Of a DNA stretch of 5,323 nucleotides, positions 1 to 5,307 are shown piece by piece. Source of the stretch: an uncultured Ideonella sp. (GTDB lineage Bacteria; Pseudomonadota; Gammaproteobacteria; Burkholderiales; Burkholderiaceae); the NCBI GenBank assembly GCA_946479475.1, contig CAMLGG010000329.1, forward strand, positions 1-5,323, written 5' to 3'. Position 1 is the first letter of the stretch, and each line of letters begins with the position of its first letter. The position numbers and the translations under genes were made by a program. Under the pieces are notes generated by a model that was given only the letters and a program-made list of their open reading frames with translations, had not been told where the DNA came from and searched no databases.

Positions 1-861
1 AAGGTCTACGAGAACGTGGCGCAGTGCGCCGGCGGCGCGGCCTCCACCACCGGCTGGTGGAAGGGCGAGAACTCCGAGCCCACCATCTCCGCGGCGGCGC
101 TGGGCGACTCCAACACCGGCATGCACCTGGCCATCGGCATCCTCACGGCCATCATCGGCCGCCAGCAGACCGGCAAGGGCCAGAAGGTGGCCGTGTCGAT
201 GCAGGACGCCGTGCTGAACCTGTGCCGCGTGAAGATGCGCGACCAGCAGCGGCTGGAGCGCGTCGGCTACCTCGAGGAGTACCCGCAGTACCCGCACGAG
301 ATGGAAGCCTTCGCCAGCAAGGTCACCCCGCGCGGCGGCAACGCCGGCGGCGGCGGCCAGCCGGGCTGGATCCTGAAGTGCAAGGGCTGGGAGACCGACC
401 CCAACGCCTACATCTACTTCACCGTGCAGGGCCACGCCTGGGAGCCGATCTGCGACGCGCTGGGCAAGCCCGAGTGGAAGACCGACCCGGCCTACACCAC
501 GGCCAAGGCCCGCCAGCCGCACATCAACGAGATCTTCGCCACCATCGAGGACTTCATCAAGGACAAGACCAAGTACGAGGCGGTGGACATCTTCCGCAAG
601 TACGACATTCCTTGCGCCCCGGTGCTGTCGATGTACGAGCTGCTGCGCGACGAATCGCTGCGCAAGAGCGGCTCGATCGTGGAAGTGCCGCACAAGGTGC
701 GCGGCAGCTACTTCACGATCGGCAGCCCGATCAAGTTCTCGGACCTGAAGCCCGAGGTCACCGCCTCGCCGCTGCTGGGCGAGCATTCGGACGAGGTGCT
801 GGCCGAACTGGGCTACACGCCCGACCAGATCGCCACCTTCCACGCCGTCAAGGTGATCTGA
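1..861 (+). CDS. frc: Formyl-CoA:oxalate CoA-transferase (class III CoA-transferase), 5'-truncated by window edge
   Basis: Transfers CoA from formyl-CoA to oxalate, giving oxalyl-CoA plus formate in the cytoplasm. It works with oxalyl-CoA decarboxylase in oxalate breakdown and oxalate-linked acid tolerance. The frame is open from base 1; 286 codons precede the TGA. The first residues (KVYENVAQC) align near residue 137 of the 428-residue Oxalobacter formigenes enzyme, so about a third is missing to the left. Visible family marks are the ALGDSN motif, with the catalytic Asp at window codon 36 (equivalent to Asp169 of O. formigenes Frc), the MQDAVLN segment (codons 67-73), the glycine loop GGNAGGGGQ (codons 112-120) that closes over the active site, and a C-terminal PLLGEH motif. 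The short loop before the glycine motif and the segment [13 protein letters not shown] resemble E. coli YfdW more than the Oxalobacter enzyme. There are about three extra residues before the catalytic Asp. The oxc partner is not in the window. Confidence 0.95.
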   Translation, partial: KVYENVAQCAGGAASTTGWWKGENSEPTISAAALGDSNTGMHLAIGILTAIIGRQQTGKGQKVAVSMQDAVLNLCRVKMRDQQRLERVGYLEEYPQYPHEMEAFASKVTPRGGNAGGGGQPGWILKCKGWETDPNAYIYFTVQGHAWEPICDALGKPEWKTDPAYTTAKARQPHINEIFATIEDFIKDKTKYEAVDIFRKYDIPCAPVLSMYELLRDESLRKSGSIVEVPHKVRGSYFTIGSPIKFSDLKPEVTASPLLGEHSDEVLAELGYTPDQIATFHAVKVI

Positions 862-867
862 GCGCCG

Positions 868-1479
868 TCAGGCGAGCCGGCCGAACGCCAGCATGAGGTT
901 GTTGGCCAGCATGTCGAATCGCTTCTGAAGGGTCAGGCCGGCGCTCTGCGCTTCGGCCTGCACCTGTTCCAGGCGGCGCAGGCCCCAGGCCGGATCCCGG
1001 GCCTTCAGGCTGGTGTTGAACGAGAGGTTGCTCGCTGCCGTGGGCGTGCCTTCGACGATGAAGGGTCCGTAGACGACGAGCAGGCCGCCACCTTCGACCA
1101 GGTGGCGAGCCGCTCCCTGCATCAGCGCCGCGCAGGTCGCCCAGGGCGAGATGTGGAGCATGTTGGCGCAGAAGATCGCGTCGAAGCGGCCCAGGGCAGC
1201 GGGCCAGGTCGCGTCCAGGACGTCCAGCCTGACGGGCGGTCGCACCTGCGGCAGGCCCGCGCAACGCGCGGCGATGGCCGGCAGCATCTGCTCGTCTTCG
1301 TCGGTGGGCTGCCACTGCCAACCCGCCTCGGCGGCGGCGAAGTGCTCGGCATGCTGCCCCGTCCCGGAGGCGATCTCCAGCACCGTTGCCGAGGCCGGCA
1401 GCAGTTGCCGCAGCACCTCCAGGATCGGGGCCTTGTTGCGTTCGGCGGCGGGGCTGGAGGGCAGGGGCGTGGTGGTCAT
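868..1479 (-). CDS. DUF938 family class I SAM-dependent methyltransferase
   Basis: A 203-residue protein of the DUF938 family: a Rossmann-fold, SAM-binding, probably cytoplasmic methyltransferase whose substrate is not known to me. It opens with the family signature SPAAERNKAPILEVL (residues 9-23). Methyltransferase motif I follows as VLEIASGTGQH (33-43), then an acidic residue in QPTDED (57-62) placed to hold the SAM ribose. The core strand is FDAIFCANMLHISPW (99-113), then GGGLLVVYGPF (130-140), and the family-typical RDPAWG (161-166) and ANNL near the C terminus. The length is normal for the family. The ATG at 1479 is the only reasonable start, because an in-frame TAG lies 24-27 bases upstream; no clear Shine-Dalgarno precedes it. 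It converges on frc with 6 bp between stop codons and is divergent from the lipoprotein gene at 1540. The family call is firm; the reaction is unknown. Confidence 0.9.
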   Translation of the reverse strand: MTTTPLPSSPAAERNKAPILEVLRQLLPASATVLEIASGTGQHAEHFAAAEAGWQWQPTDEDEQMLPAIAARCAGLPQVRPPVRLDVLDATWPAALGRFDAIFCANMLHISPWATCAALMQGAARHLVEGGGLLVVYGPFIVEGTPTAASNLSFNTSLKARDPAWGLRRLEQVQAEAQSAGLTLQKRFDMLANNLMLAFGRLA

Positions 1480-1521
1480 GGTGGATCGCGGGTGAGCACA
1501 TGCCTACACTCCGCCATCGCC

Positions 1522-1530
1522 AGGGAGAAG
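1522..1530 (+). promoter_or_regulatory. Ribosome binding site for the DUF4440 lipoprotein
   Basis: The purine run AGGGAGAAG lies about 10-12 bases before the ATG at 1540, slightly farther than ideal. It is the only Shine-Dalgarno-like sequence in the 60 bp divergent region and supports this ATG over earlier codons of the same open frame. No convincing sigma-70 promoter was found here; TACACT at 1505-1510 is a weak -10 candidate without a good -35. Confidence 0.5.
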
Positions 1531-1539
1531 TCAATCGCC

Positions 1540-2001
1540 ATGCCATTCGCAACGCGCTTGTTGTCCACGTCGCTCGTCGCGCTGATCGCCGCATGCGCCA
1601 GCGCGCCGCGCAGTGTGCAGCCGTCGGCCGACATCCAGACGCTCACCGCCCAGGCCTACCGCTGGGACAAGGCCATCGTCGCCAAGGACCGCGCGGCCAT
1701 AGAGGCCAACATGGCGGAGGACTTCCGGCAGATCGACGGGGCGGGGAACGTGGAGACCAAGGCCTCGTTCGTCGAGGGCCTGGTCGATCGGGCGCTGGCC
1801 ATCGATCCCTACACCGTCGAGGAGTTCGAGGTCCGGCTCTATGGCGAAGTCGCCCTGCTGAGCGGCCGCACGAGGATGACGGGCCGGTACGACGGCAAGC
1901 CGTTCAAGACGCACTACCGCTACATCGACGTGTACGTGCGGCGAGGTGGAGCGTGGAAGATCGTGAGCGTGCAGATCTCGAAGCTGCCGCCCGGGCAGTG
2001 A
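1540..2001 (+). CDS. Putative lipoprotein with NTF2-like DUF4440 domain
   Basis: A 153-residue protein with a lipoprotein signal peptide: Arg6, a hydrophobic stretch, and the lipobox IAAC ending at Cys19. It should therefore be exported, lipid-modified and cleaved, leaving about 135 residues anchored in the cell envelope. Residues 34-149 look like the DUF4440/SnoaL-type NTF2-like cone fold. They begin with an amphipathic helix (QAYRWDKAIVAKD), continue with the helix ending EANMAEDFRQIDGAG and a strand rich in VRLYGEVALLSGRTRMTG, and end with the characteristic YRYIDVYVRRGGAWKIVSVQIS strand pair. Members of this fold range from enzymes to ligand-binding or purely structural domains, and no catalytic residues can be assigned. 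The open frame extends far upstream, but the ATG at 1540 gives the complete signal peptide and has a nearby ribosome site. It is divergent from the DUF938 gene; the next gene on the same strand starts 116 bp downstream. Confidence 0.85.
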   Translation: MPFATRLLSTSLVALIAACASAPRSVQPSADIQTLTAQAYRWDKAIVAKDRAAIEANMAEDFRQIDGAGNVETKASFVEGLVDRALAIDPYTVEEFEVRLYGEVALLSGRTRMTGRYDGKPFKTHYRYIDVYVRRGGAWKIVSVQISKLPPGQ

Positions 2002-2050
2002 ACAACGATGATGCTCGCGGCCCGAGGCACGGGCAGAATCCGGGGCCTTG

Positions 2051-2074
2051 CCTCCACGCCTCCACGCCTCCACG
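2051..2074. repeat. Three perfect tandem copies of an 8-bp unit
   Basis: CCTCCACG is repeated three times without change between the two lipoprotein genes, 44 bp before the start of the second. The flanking bases do not continue the repeat. An 8-bp unit shifts frame or spacing with each copy gained or lost, but here it is outside coding sequence, so any effect would be on leader or promoter spacing. Confidence 0.85.
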
Positions 2075-2117
2075 CGCGATAGCGTCGCGGCGCCCTTTCG
2101 AACCCCATCCTTTCCTC

Positions 2118-2507
2118 ATGCGCCGCAGCCTCACTCGCCTTGTCGCCGTCTGCACCAGCCTCTCGCTGGCCGCCTGCTCTGCCCTGCACACCGTCGTCGA
2201 CCGCAGGGGGTCGGACGCCGATCCGGCTCCTGCCCTGCAGGCCTCGCTGAAGCCCCGGGACTACGTGGTCCTGACGTTCAAGGACAAGTCGCAGGCCGGC
2301 ATCACGGTCTCCTCAGTCAGCGCCACCGAGATCATCGGCGCGCATGACGGGCAGGACATGCAGGAGCATTTCAAGATCGAGGACATCCTGGTGGTGGAGA
2401 AATCGGAGAAGAAGCCCGAGCGGACCGTGCTGCTGATCCTCGGGTCCGCGGTCGGCGCAGTTCTGCTCTTCTTCGCCCTGGTCAGGGGTGGCTTCCACGG
2501 GGCCTGA
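2118..2507 (+). CDS. Putative lipoprotein with small beta domain and C-terminal transmembrane helix
   Basis: A 129-residue protein of no family I can name. The N terminus is a lipoprotein signal (MRRSLTRL, hydrophobic core, lipobox LAAC, Cys20). A short polar linker (21-44) leads to a small mostly-beta segment, residues 45-94 (PRDYVVLTFKD, then GITVSSVSATEIIG, then HFKIEDILVVEKSE). This pattern resembles small SH3/Sm-like barrels in hypothetical envelope proteins. Residues 103-122 form a clear hydrophobic helix (from TVLLILG to FFALV) followed by Arg123 and a short tail. The predicted topology is lipid anchor and beta domain in the periplasm with the helix crossing the inner membrane. That would hold the protein there although Ser follows the lipidated Cys. 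The ATG at 2118 is chosen because it gives the signal peptide; the leader before it is pyrimidine-rich and lacks a Shine-Dalgarno. The next gene follows after 5 bp, suggesting co-transcription. Confidence 0.75.
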   Translation: MRRSLTRLVAVCTSLSLAACSALHTVVDRRGSDADPAPALQASLKPRDYVVLTFKDKSQAGITVSSVSATEIIGAHDGQDMQEHFKIEDILVVEKSEKKPERTVLLILGSAVGAVLLFFALVRGGFHGA

Positions 2508-2512
2508 GGTCG

Positions 2513-2713
2513 ATGGACCCGATCAAGCTGCGCGTCGGCCGGCCCATCACGCCGGAGCAGTTCGACGAACTCTCCGACGAGCAGCTGCTGCGGCTGATCC
2601 CCAAGGCCTACCGCGAGTTCTTCCCCGGCAAGGACTTCTGCGCCGACGGCCACTTCTACCTGCACGACGGCACCGCCTGGTGCTTCTACCGCGGCGGCTT
2701 CCTGGACGAGTAG
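2513..2713 (+). CDS. Small hypothetical protein, 66 residues
   Basis: I do not recognise this protein. It has no signal peptide or membrane segment and is probably cytoplasmic. The first half is a charged, likely helical region (ITPEQFDELSDEQLLRLIP, residues 12-30). The second half is strikingly aromatic and glycine-rich: FFPGKDFCADGHFYLHDG then TAWCFYRGGF, with two cysteines (43 and 57) and one nearby histidine pair (47, 51). This looks like a compact beta unit, possibly a small binding domain. The ATG sits 5 bp after the stop of the upstream lipoprotein gene, and the bases GAGGT at 2506-2510, overlapping that stop, can serve as a closely spaced ribosome site, so translation is probably coupled. 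Codon third positions are almost all G or C, as in neighbouring genes, which supports it being real. It converges on qorR with 9 bp between stops. Confidence 0.65.
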   Translation: MDPIKLRVGRPITPEQFDELSDEQLLRLIPKAYREFFPGKDFCADGHFYLHDGTAWCFYRGGFLDE

Positions 2714-2722
2714 CCGCGCGCC

Positions 2723-3127
2723 TCAGGCCCTGCGGGCCCGGGCCGACATCACCTTCGGCAGGCTGTCCTCGATCCAGTCGGCCAGGGCGCGCACGCGCTG
2801 GGCCGCCTCCCGGCCCAGGGGGCTGAGGCTGTATTCGACGTGGGGCGGTACCACGTCGAACGCCACGCGGTCGACCAGGCCGTCGCCCTCGAGTCGTTGC
2901 AGGCTCTGCGCCAGCATGCGTTCGCTCACGCCGCCGATGGCGCGGCGCAGTTCGCTGAAGCGGTGGGTGCCGGTGTCCAGCACCAGCAGGATCAGCACGC
3001 CCCAGCGACTGGTGAGGTTCATCAGCACCTGGCGCGAGGGGCATTGCTCGGCCAGCAGGTCGCCCTTGCGCTTCTGGAGAAGCCTCGCGCCGTTGGCGGC
3101 TGTGGGAGTCTTGTCACTTACCTTCAT
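2723..3127 (-). CDS. qorR: QorR/YtfH-like HxlR-family redox-sensing transcriptional regulator
   Basis: A 134-residue winged-helix repressor of the HxlR family, closely matching E. coli YtfH (QorR) along its length. Shared segments include AEQCPSR (26-32), TSRWGVLIL (39-47), GTHRFSELRR (53-62), GGVSERMLAQSLQ (65-77, the recognition-helix region), the wing ending VVPPHVEYSLSPLG (92-105), and ALADWIE near the C terminus. Cys29 sits where thiol-switch HxlR regulators such as QorR of Corynebacterium glutamicum carry their sensing cysteine; it is the only Cys in the protein. The expected role is to bind DNA as a dimer, repress itself and the divergent qorB, and release when the thiol is oxidised or alkylated. 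The ATG at 3127 gives an N terminus about nine residues longer than E. coli's, and no Shine-Dalgarno precedes it. A half-site of the putative operator lies in codons 3-4. Confidence 0.92.
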   Translation of the reverse strand: MKVSDKTPTAANGARLLQKRKGDLLAEQCPSRQVLMNLTSRWGVLILLVLDTGTHRFSELRRAIGGVSERMLAQSLQRLEGDGLVDRVAFDVVPPHVEYSLSPLGREAAQRVRALADWIEDSLPKVMSARARRA

Positions 3128-3139
3128 GTAAGTACTTAC
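3116..3139. promoter_or_regulatory. Putative QorR operator: three ACTTAC/GTAAGT half-sites
   Basis: The region reads ACTTAC (3116-3121), six bases, GTAAGT (3128-3133), ACTTAC (3134-3139). The last two form a perfect 12-bp palindrome, GTAAGTACTTAC; the first two form an inverted repeat with 6-bp spacing that spans the qorR start codon (3125-3127). The direct copies of ACTTAC are 18 bp apart. This is an AT-rich island in GC-rich sequence between divergent genes, as expected for a shared HxlR operator. A weak qorB promoter could be TTACGA (3136-3141), a 17-bp spacer and TACAGT (3159-3164), which would place the palindrome over the -35 region. That promoter is tentative; the symmetry is directly visible. 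Confidence 0.7.
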
Positions 3140-3204
3140 GAAAAGTTCGTTCTCATCCTACAGTGACTTCCCTTCGTTCACCACCGTCCAGGATTCCACT
3201 CGTC

Positions 3205-4047
3205 ATGATCGGCATCACCGGCGCCACCGGCCAGTTGGGGCGCATCGTCGTCGACAAGCTCAAAGACAAGACCGATGCATCGCAGATCGTCGCGCTCGTG
3301 CGCTCGCCCGCCAAGGCGGCGGATCTCGGCGTCGCCGCCCGCGCCGCGGACTATGGCGATCCGCAGGCGCTGGCCAGTGCGCTCGCCGGCATCGACGCGC
3401 TGCTGCTCATCTCGTCCAGCGAGCTCGGCCAGCGCCTGGCGCAACACCGCAACGTGATCGACGCCGCAGTGCGTGCCGGCGTGAAGCATCTTGTCTATAC
3501 AAGCCTGCTGCACGCCGACACCTCGCCGCTCAGCCTGGCCGAGGAGCATCTTCAGACCGAGCAGCTCATCCGCGCCAGCGGCCTGGCTTTCACCATCCTG
3601 CGCAACGGCTGGTACATGGAGAACCACCTCTCGTCGGCCAAGGCGGCCGTGGGGGCCGGCGCACTGATCGGCTGCGCCGGCGAGGGCCGCATCGCAGGCG
3701 CGACGCGCGAGGACTTCTCCGAAGCCGCGGCGGCCGTGCTCACCGGCACCGGGCATGCCGGCAAGACGTACGAGCTCGGCGGCGACGAGCCCTACACGCT
3801 GGCGCAGGTGGCGGCCGAGATCTCCCGCCAGGCCGGCAAGGACGTCCCCTACCGCGACCTCGGCCAGGCCGGCTACGCCGCGGCGCTGGAAGGCGTCGGC
3901 CTGCCCGGCTGGCTGGCGCAGGCGCTGGCCGCGTGGGATGCCGACGCGTCGCGCGATGCCTTGCTCGACGAGAGCCGGACCCTGTCCGCGCTGATCGGCC
4001 GGCCCACGACGCCCTTGTCGTCGGCGGTGGCCAGCGCGCTCGCCTGA
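3205..4047 (+). CDS. qorB: NAD(P)H:quinone oxidoreductase 2 (QorB/YtfG), NmrA-like atypical SDR
   Basis: A 280-residue protein that aligns with E. coli YtfG (QorB, 286 residues) from its first residue. It is an atypical short-chain dehydrogenase of the NmrA type that reduces quinones with NADPH, clearing reactive quinones in the cytoplasm. Residues 2-12 hold the dinucleotide motif GITGATGQLG. The VRSPAKA segment (32-38) is placed to bind the NADPH 2'-phosphate. ADYGD (48-52), LLLISSSELGQR (66-77), QHRNVIDAA (80-88), the near-invariant YTSLLHADTSPL (98-109), LRNGWYMEN (132-140), and GLPGWLAQAL and IGRPTTPL near the end all match the family. The ATG at 3205 is preferred over an in-frame GTG at 3163 because it reproduces the E. 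coli start; an AGGA at 3190-3193 is a modest ribosome site. It is divergent from qorR, the same arrangement as ytfG-ytfH in E. coli, and is probably derepressed by electrophile or oxidative stress. Confidence 0.95.
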   Translation: MIGITGATGQLGRIVVDKLKDKTDASQIVALVRSPAKAADLGVAARAADYGDPQALASALAGIDALLLISSSELGQRLAQHRNVIDAAVRAGVKHLVYTSLLHADTSPLSLAEEHLQTEQLIRASGLAFTILRNGWYMENHLSSAKAAVGAGALIGCAGEGRIAGATREDFSEAAAAVLTGTGHAGKTYELGGDEPYTLAQVAAEISRQAGKDVPYRDLGQAGYAAALEGVGLPGWLAQALAAWDADASRDALLDESRTLSALIGRPTTPLSSAVASALA

Positions 4048-4051
4048 GCCC

Positions 4052-4094
4052 GGCGTCCTCGACGCCAACGCGTCGGCCGTTCGCGGCCGGCGTG
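4052..4094. terminator. Tandem hairpins between convergent genes, possible bidirectional terminator
   Basis: Two stem-loops occupy the 94-bp gap between the convergent stops of qorB and the NEL gene. The first is GGCGTC (4052-4057), loop CTC, GACGCC (4061-4066). The second spans 4069-4094: an 11-bp stem with two G-T wobbles closed by the four-base loop TTCG (4080-4083), with core CGGCCG on both sides. No T-tract follows on either strand, so a classical intrinsic terminator is not shown. The position and strength suggest a transcription stop or mRNA 3'-end stabiliser serving both genes. Confidence 0.4.
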
Positions 4095-4141
4095 CGCCGC
4101 ATGCCCCGGCCCTGGACCTGGCGAATGCGCGCGCCGCCGCC

Positions 4142-5296
4142 TCAGGGCCGCTTCTCGCTCGCGGCCGCCAGGGTCAGCAGCAGATCGTCCTCCCGCCGCG
4201 CCCACTTCGCCTCGGTCTCGCGAGCCAGGGCGGCATACTCGGCCTGCCCTTCCACCGTCGAGGGCACGTCGAGGTCGTAGAAGGGATCGTCGTCGCGTTC
4301 GCGCGCGAGGTTGGCGAAGTCCTCCGGGTGGGCGGCCCTCATGCCTGAGCGCCAGGTGGCGTTGCCGAGCAGGAAGTCGTTGCGGGTCGCCGGGTCGGCG
4401 GCGGCCTCTTCCACCTCCTTCTCGAGCGCATCGAGGTCGGCTTGGGTCAGCACGCTGCAAGTCCGGAAAGTCATGGACGACATCGTGCTTTCCGGCAGGT
4501 CGAGCCGCTCCCGCAGGGCGACCTTGGCGTGCACCATGGTTTCCAGCGGCTCTTGCCGGAGGTTCTCTCTGTGCGTCCTGGAAAGGCCGGGACGCGCGAG
4601 GCTGTCCGCGATGAAGCGGTTGACCGCACCCTCCAGCAGCGACAGCCTCAGCTGCTGCCCGGCCCAGCGATGGAGCTGCACCTCGTCCACGCCGCCGCTT
4701 TCCACGGCCTGCTTCATCTGGTGGTTGTTCACCGCCAGGACGACATTGGAGAAGCCTTCGGCGAGGTTGTCGGTGCAACTGCCCAGCGCGGTCTCCGCGA
4801 TCTGGAAGACCTGGGCCCTGAGCTCGGGGTCCGAGGCGATGGCGCCGATGACGGACGACACCTGCATCGTCAGCTGCTCGGCGGCCGAGGACGAAGAGCC
4901 CTCGTCGCGCCGCTGGAGCAGGCGCGAGAGCATGCGAGCGAAGGGGCGCGCGTTGGGCTCGTTGTCGAAGTCGGGCGTCGCCAGCGAAGGATTCCACCTC
5001 TGCAGCTCCTCGCTGAGCGGAGCGTTCTGCTGCTCGACGTCTTCCTGCAGCCCATCGGACTCGTCCGCGCTGTGCGAGGAGGAAGCGTCGCTGAACTCTT
5101 CCATGGACAGGATGTGGTCCATGAGCCGGTTGATCGCCCGGCTCATGGTGGGGCTCCTGCTGAAGCGGTCGTCGAGCGCCTGGAGCAGCTCTTCGGTGCG
5201 ACCTATCTGCACGAGCATCTCCTCGCAGGCGCGCAGGACGAGGTCTTCGACGTCCGGGGGCGTGTGCTCGGTGAGCGTTTCCAGCATCCGGATCAC
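4142..5296 (-). CDS. NEL-domain E3 ubiquitin ligase, IpaH/SspH/NopM-type effector-like protein without visible LRRs
   Basis: A 384-residue protein whose C-terminal part (about residues 93-384, the usual NEL size) matches the NEL domain, the all-helical cysteine E3 ligase of IpaH, SspH1/2 and NopM effectors. These load ubiquitin onto a cysteine and pass it to host proteins. SDPELRAQVFQIAETALGSCTD (155-176, read in two parts) carries the Cys-x-Asp catalytic motif at Cys174/Asp176. LRLSLLEGAV (216-225), the VHAKVALRERLDLP segment (255-268), MTFRTCSVLTQADLDALEKEV in the 275-295 range, and a final EYAALARETEAKW helix follow the NEL order. Residues 1-68 are predicted helical and 69-92 form a Ser/acidic linker. 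No leucine-rich repeats, signal peptide or membrane helix are seen. The GTG at 5296 has AGGAGG five bases upstream, but the frame stays open to the window edge, so the N terminus may be longer. Secretion by a type III system is inferred from the family. Confidence 0.85.
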   Translation of the reverse strand: MIRMLETLTEHTPPDVEDLVLRACEEMLVQIGRTEELLQALDDRFSRSPTMSRAINRLMDHILSMEEFSDASSSHSADESDGLQEDVEQQNAPLSEELQRWNPSLATPDFDNEPNARPFARMLSRLLQRRDEGSSSSAAEQLTMQVSSVIGAIASDPELRAQVFQIAETALGSCTDNLAEGFSNVVLAVNNHQMKQAVESGGVDEVQLHRWAGQQLRLSLLEGAVNRFIADSLARPGLSRTHRENLRQEPLETMVHAKVALRERLDLPESTMSSMTFRTCSVLTQADLDALEKEVEEAAADPATRNDFLLGNATWRSGMRAAHPEDFANLARERDDDPFYDLDVPSTVEGQAEYAALARETEAKWARREDDLLLTLAAASEKRP

Positions 5297-5301
5297 GTCG
5301 G

Positions 5302-5307
5302 CCTCCT
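5302..5307 (-). promoter_or_regulatory. Strong Shine-Dalgarno deciding the GTG start of the NEL gene
   Basis: On the minus strand AGGAGG lies five bases before the GTG at 5296 and 14 before the ATG at 5287, so the GTG is the better-spaced start. The same bases can equally be read as in-frame codons of a longer protein (CAG GAG preceded by CCG), and CAG and GAG are common codons here. The site is therefore suggestive rather than decisive. Confidence 0.5.

Noticed and set aside
24..896. A 290-codon plus-strand frame overlapping frc
   Set aside because: It is Arg/Gly/His-rich and out of frame with a clear full-length match to formyl-CoA transferase, so it is a shadow.
1984..2034. Small hairpins at the end of the DUF4440 lipoprotein gene (CTGCC/GGCAG at 1984-1998 and GCCCG/CGGGC at 2020-2034)
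   Set aside because: Stems are only 5 bp, the first is within the coding end, and no T-tract follows; such stems are expected by chance in sequence this GC-rich.
2726..2738. GGCCC/GGGCC hairpin at the convergent ends of the 66-residue gene and qorR
   Set aside because: The stem is 5 bp inside the qorR 3' coding end with no T-tract, too weak to call a terminator.
3163..3204. Upstream GTG start adding 14 residues to QorB
   Set aside because: The extension (Arg/Pro/Ser-rich) has no counterpart in E. coli QorB, which begins directly at the MIxITGATG motif, and it would begin within the likely promoter.
3178..4068. A 296-codon open frame on the minus strand opposite qorB
   Set aside because: It is a high-GC antisense shadow. 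The plus-strand frame matches QorB over its full length, while this one has no recognisable domain and an Arg/Gly/Ala-rich composition.
3873..4997. A 374-codon minus-strand frame overlapping both the NEL gene and the qorB 3' end
   Set aside because: It is Arg/Ala/Gly-rich with no domain, crosses the hairpin region, and lies in a different frame of the better-supported NEL gene.
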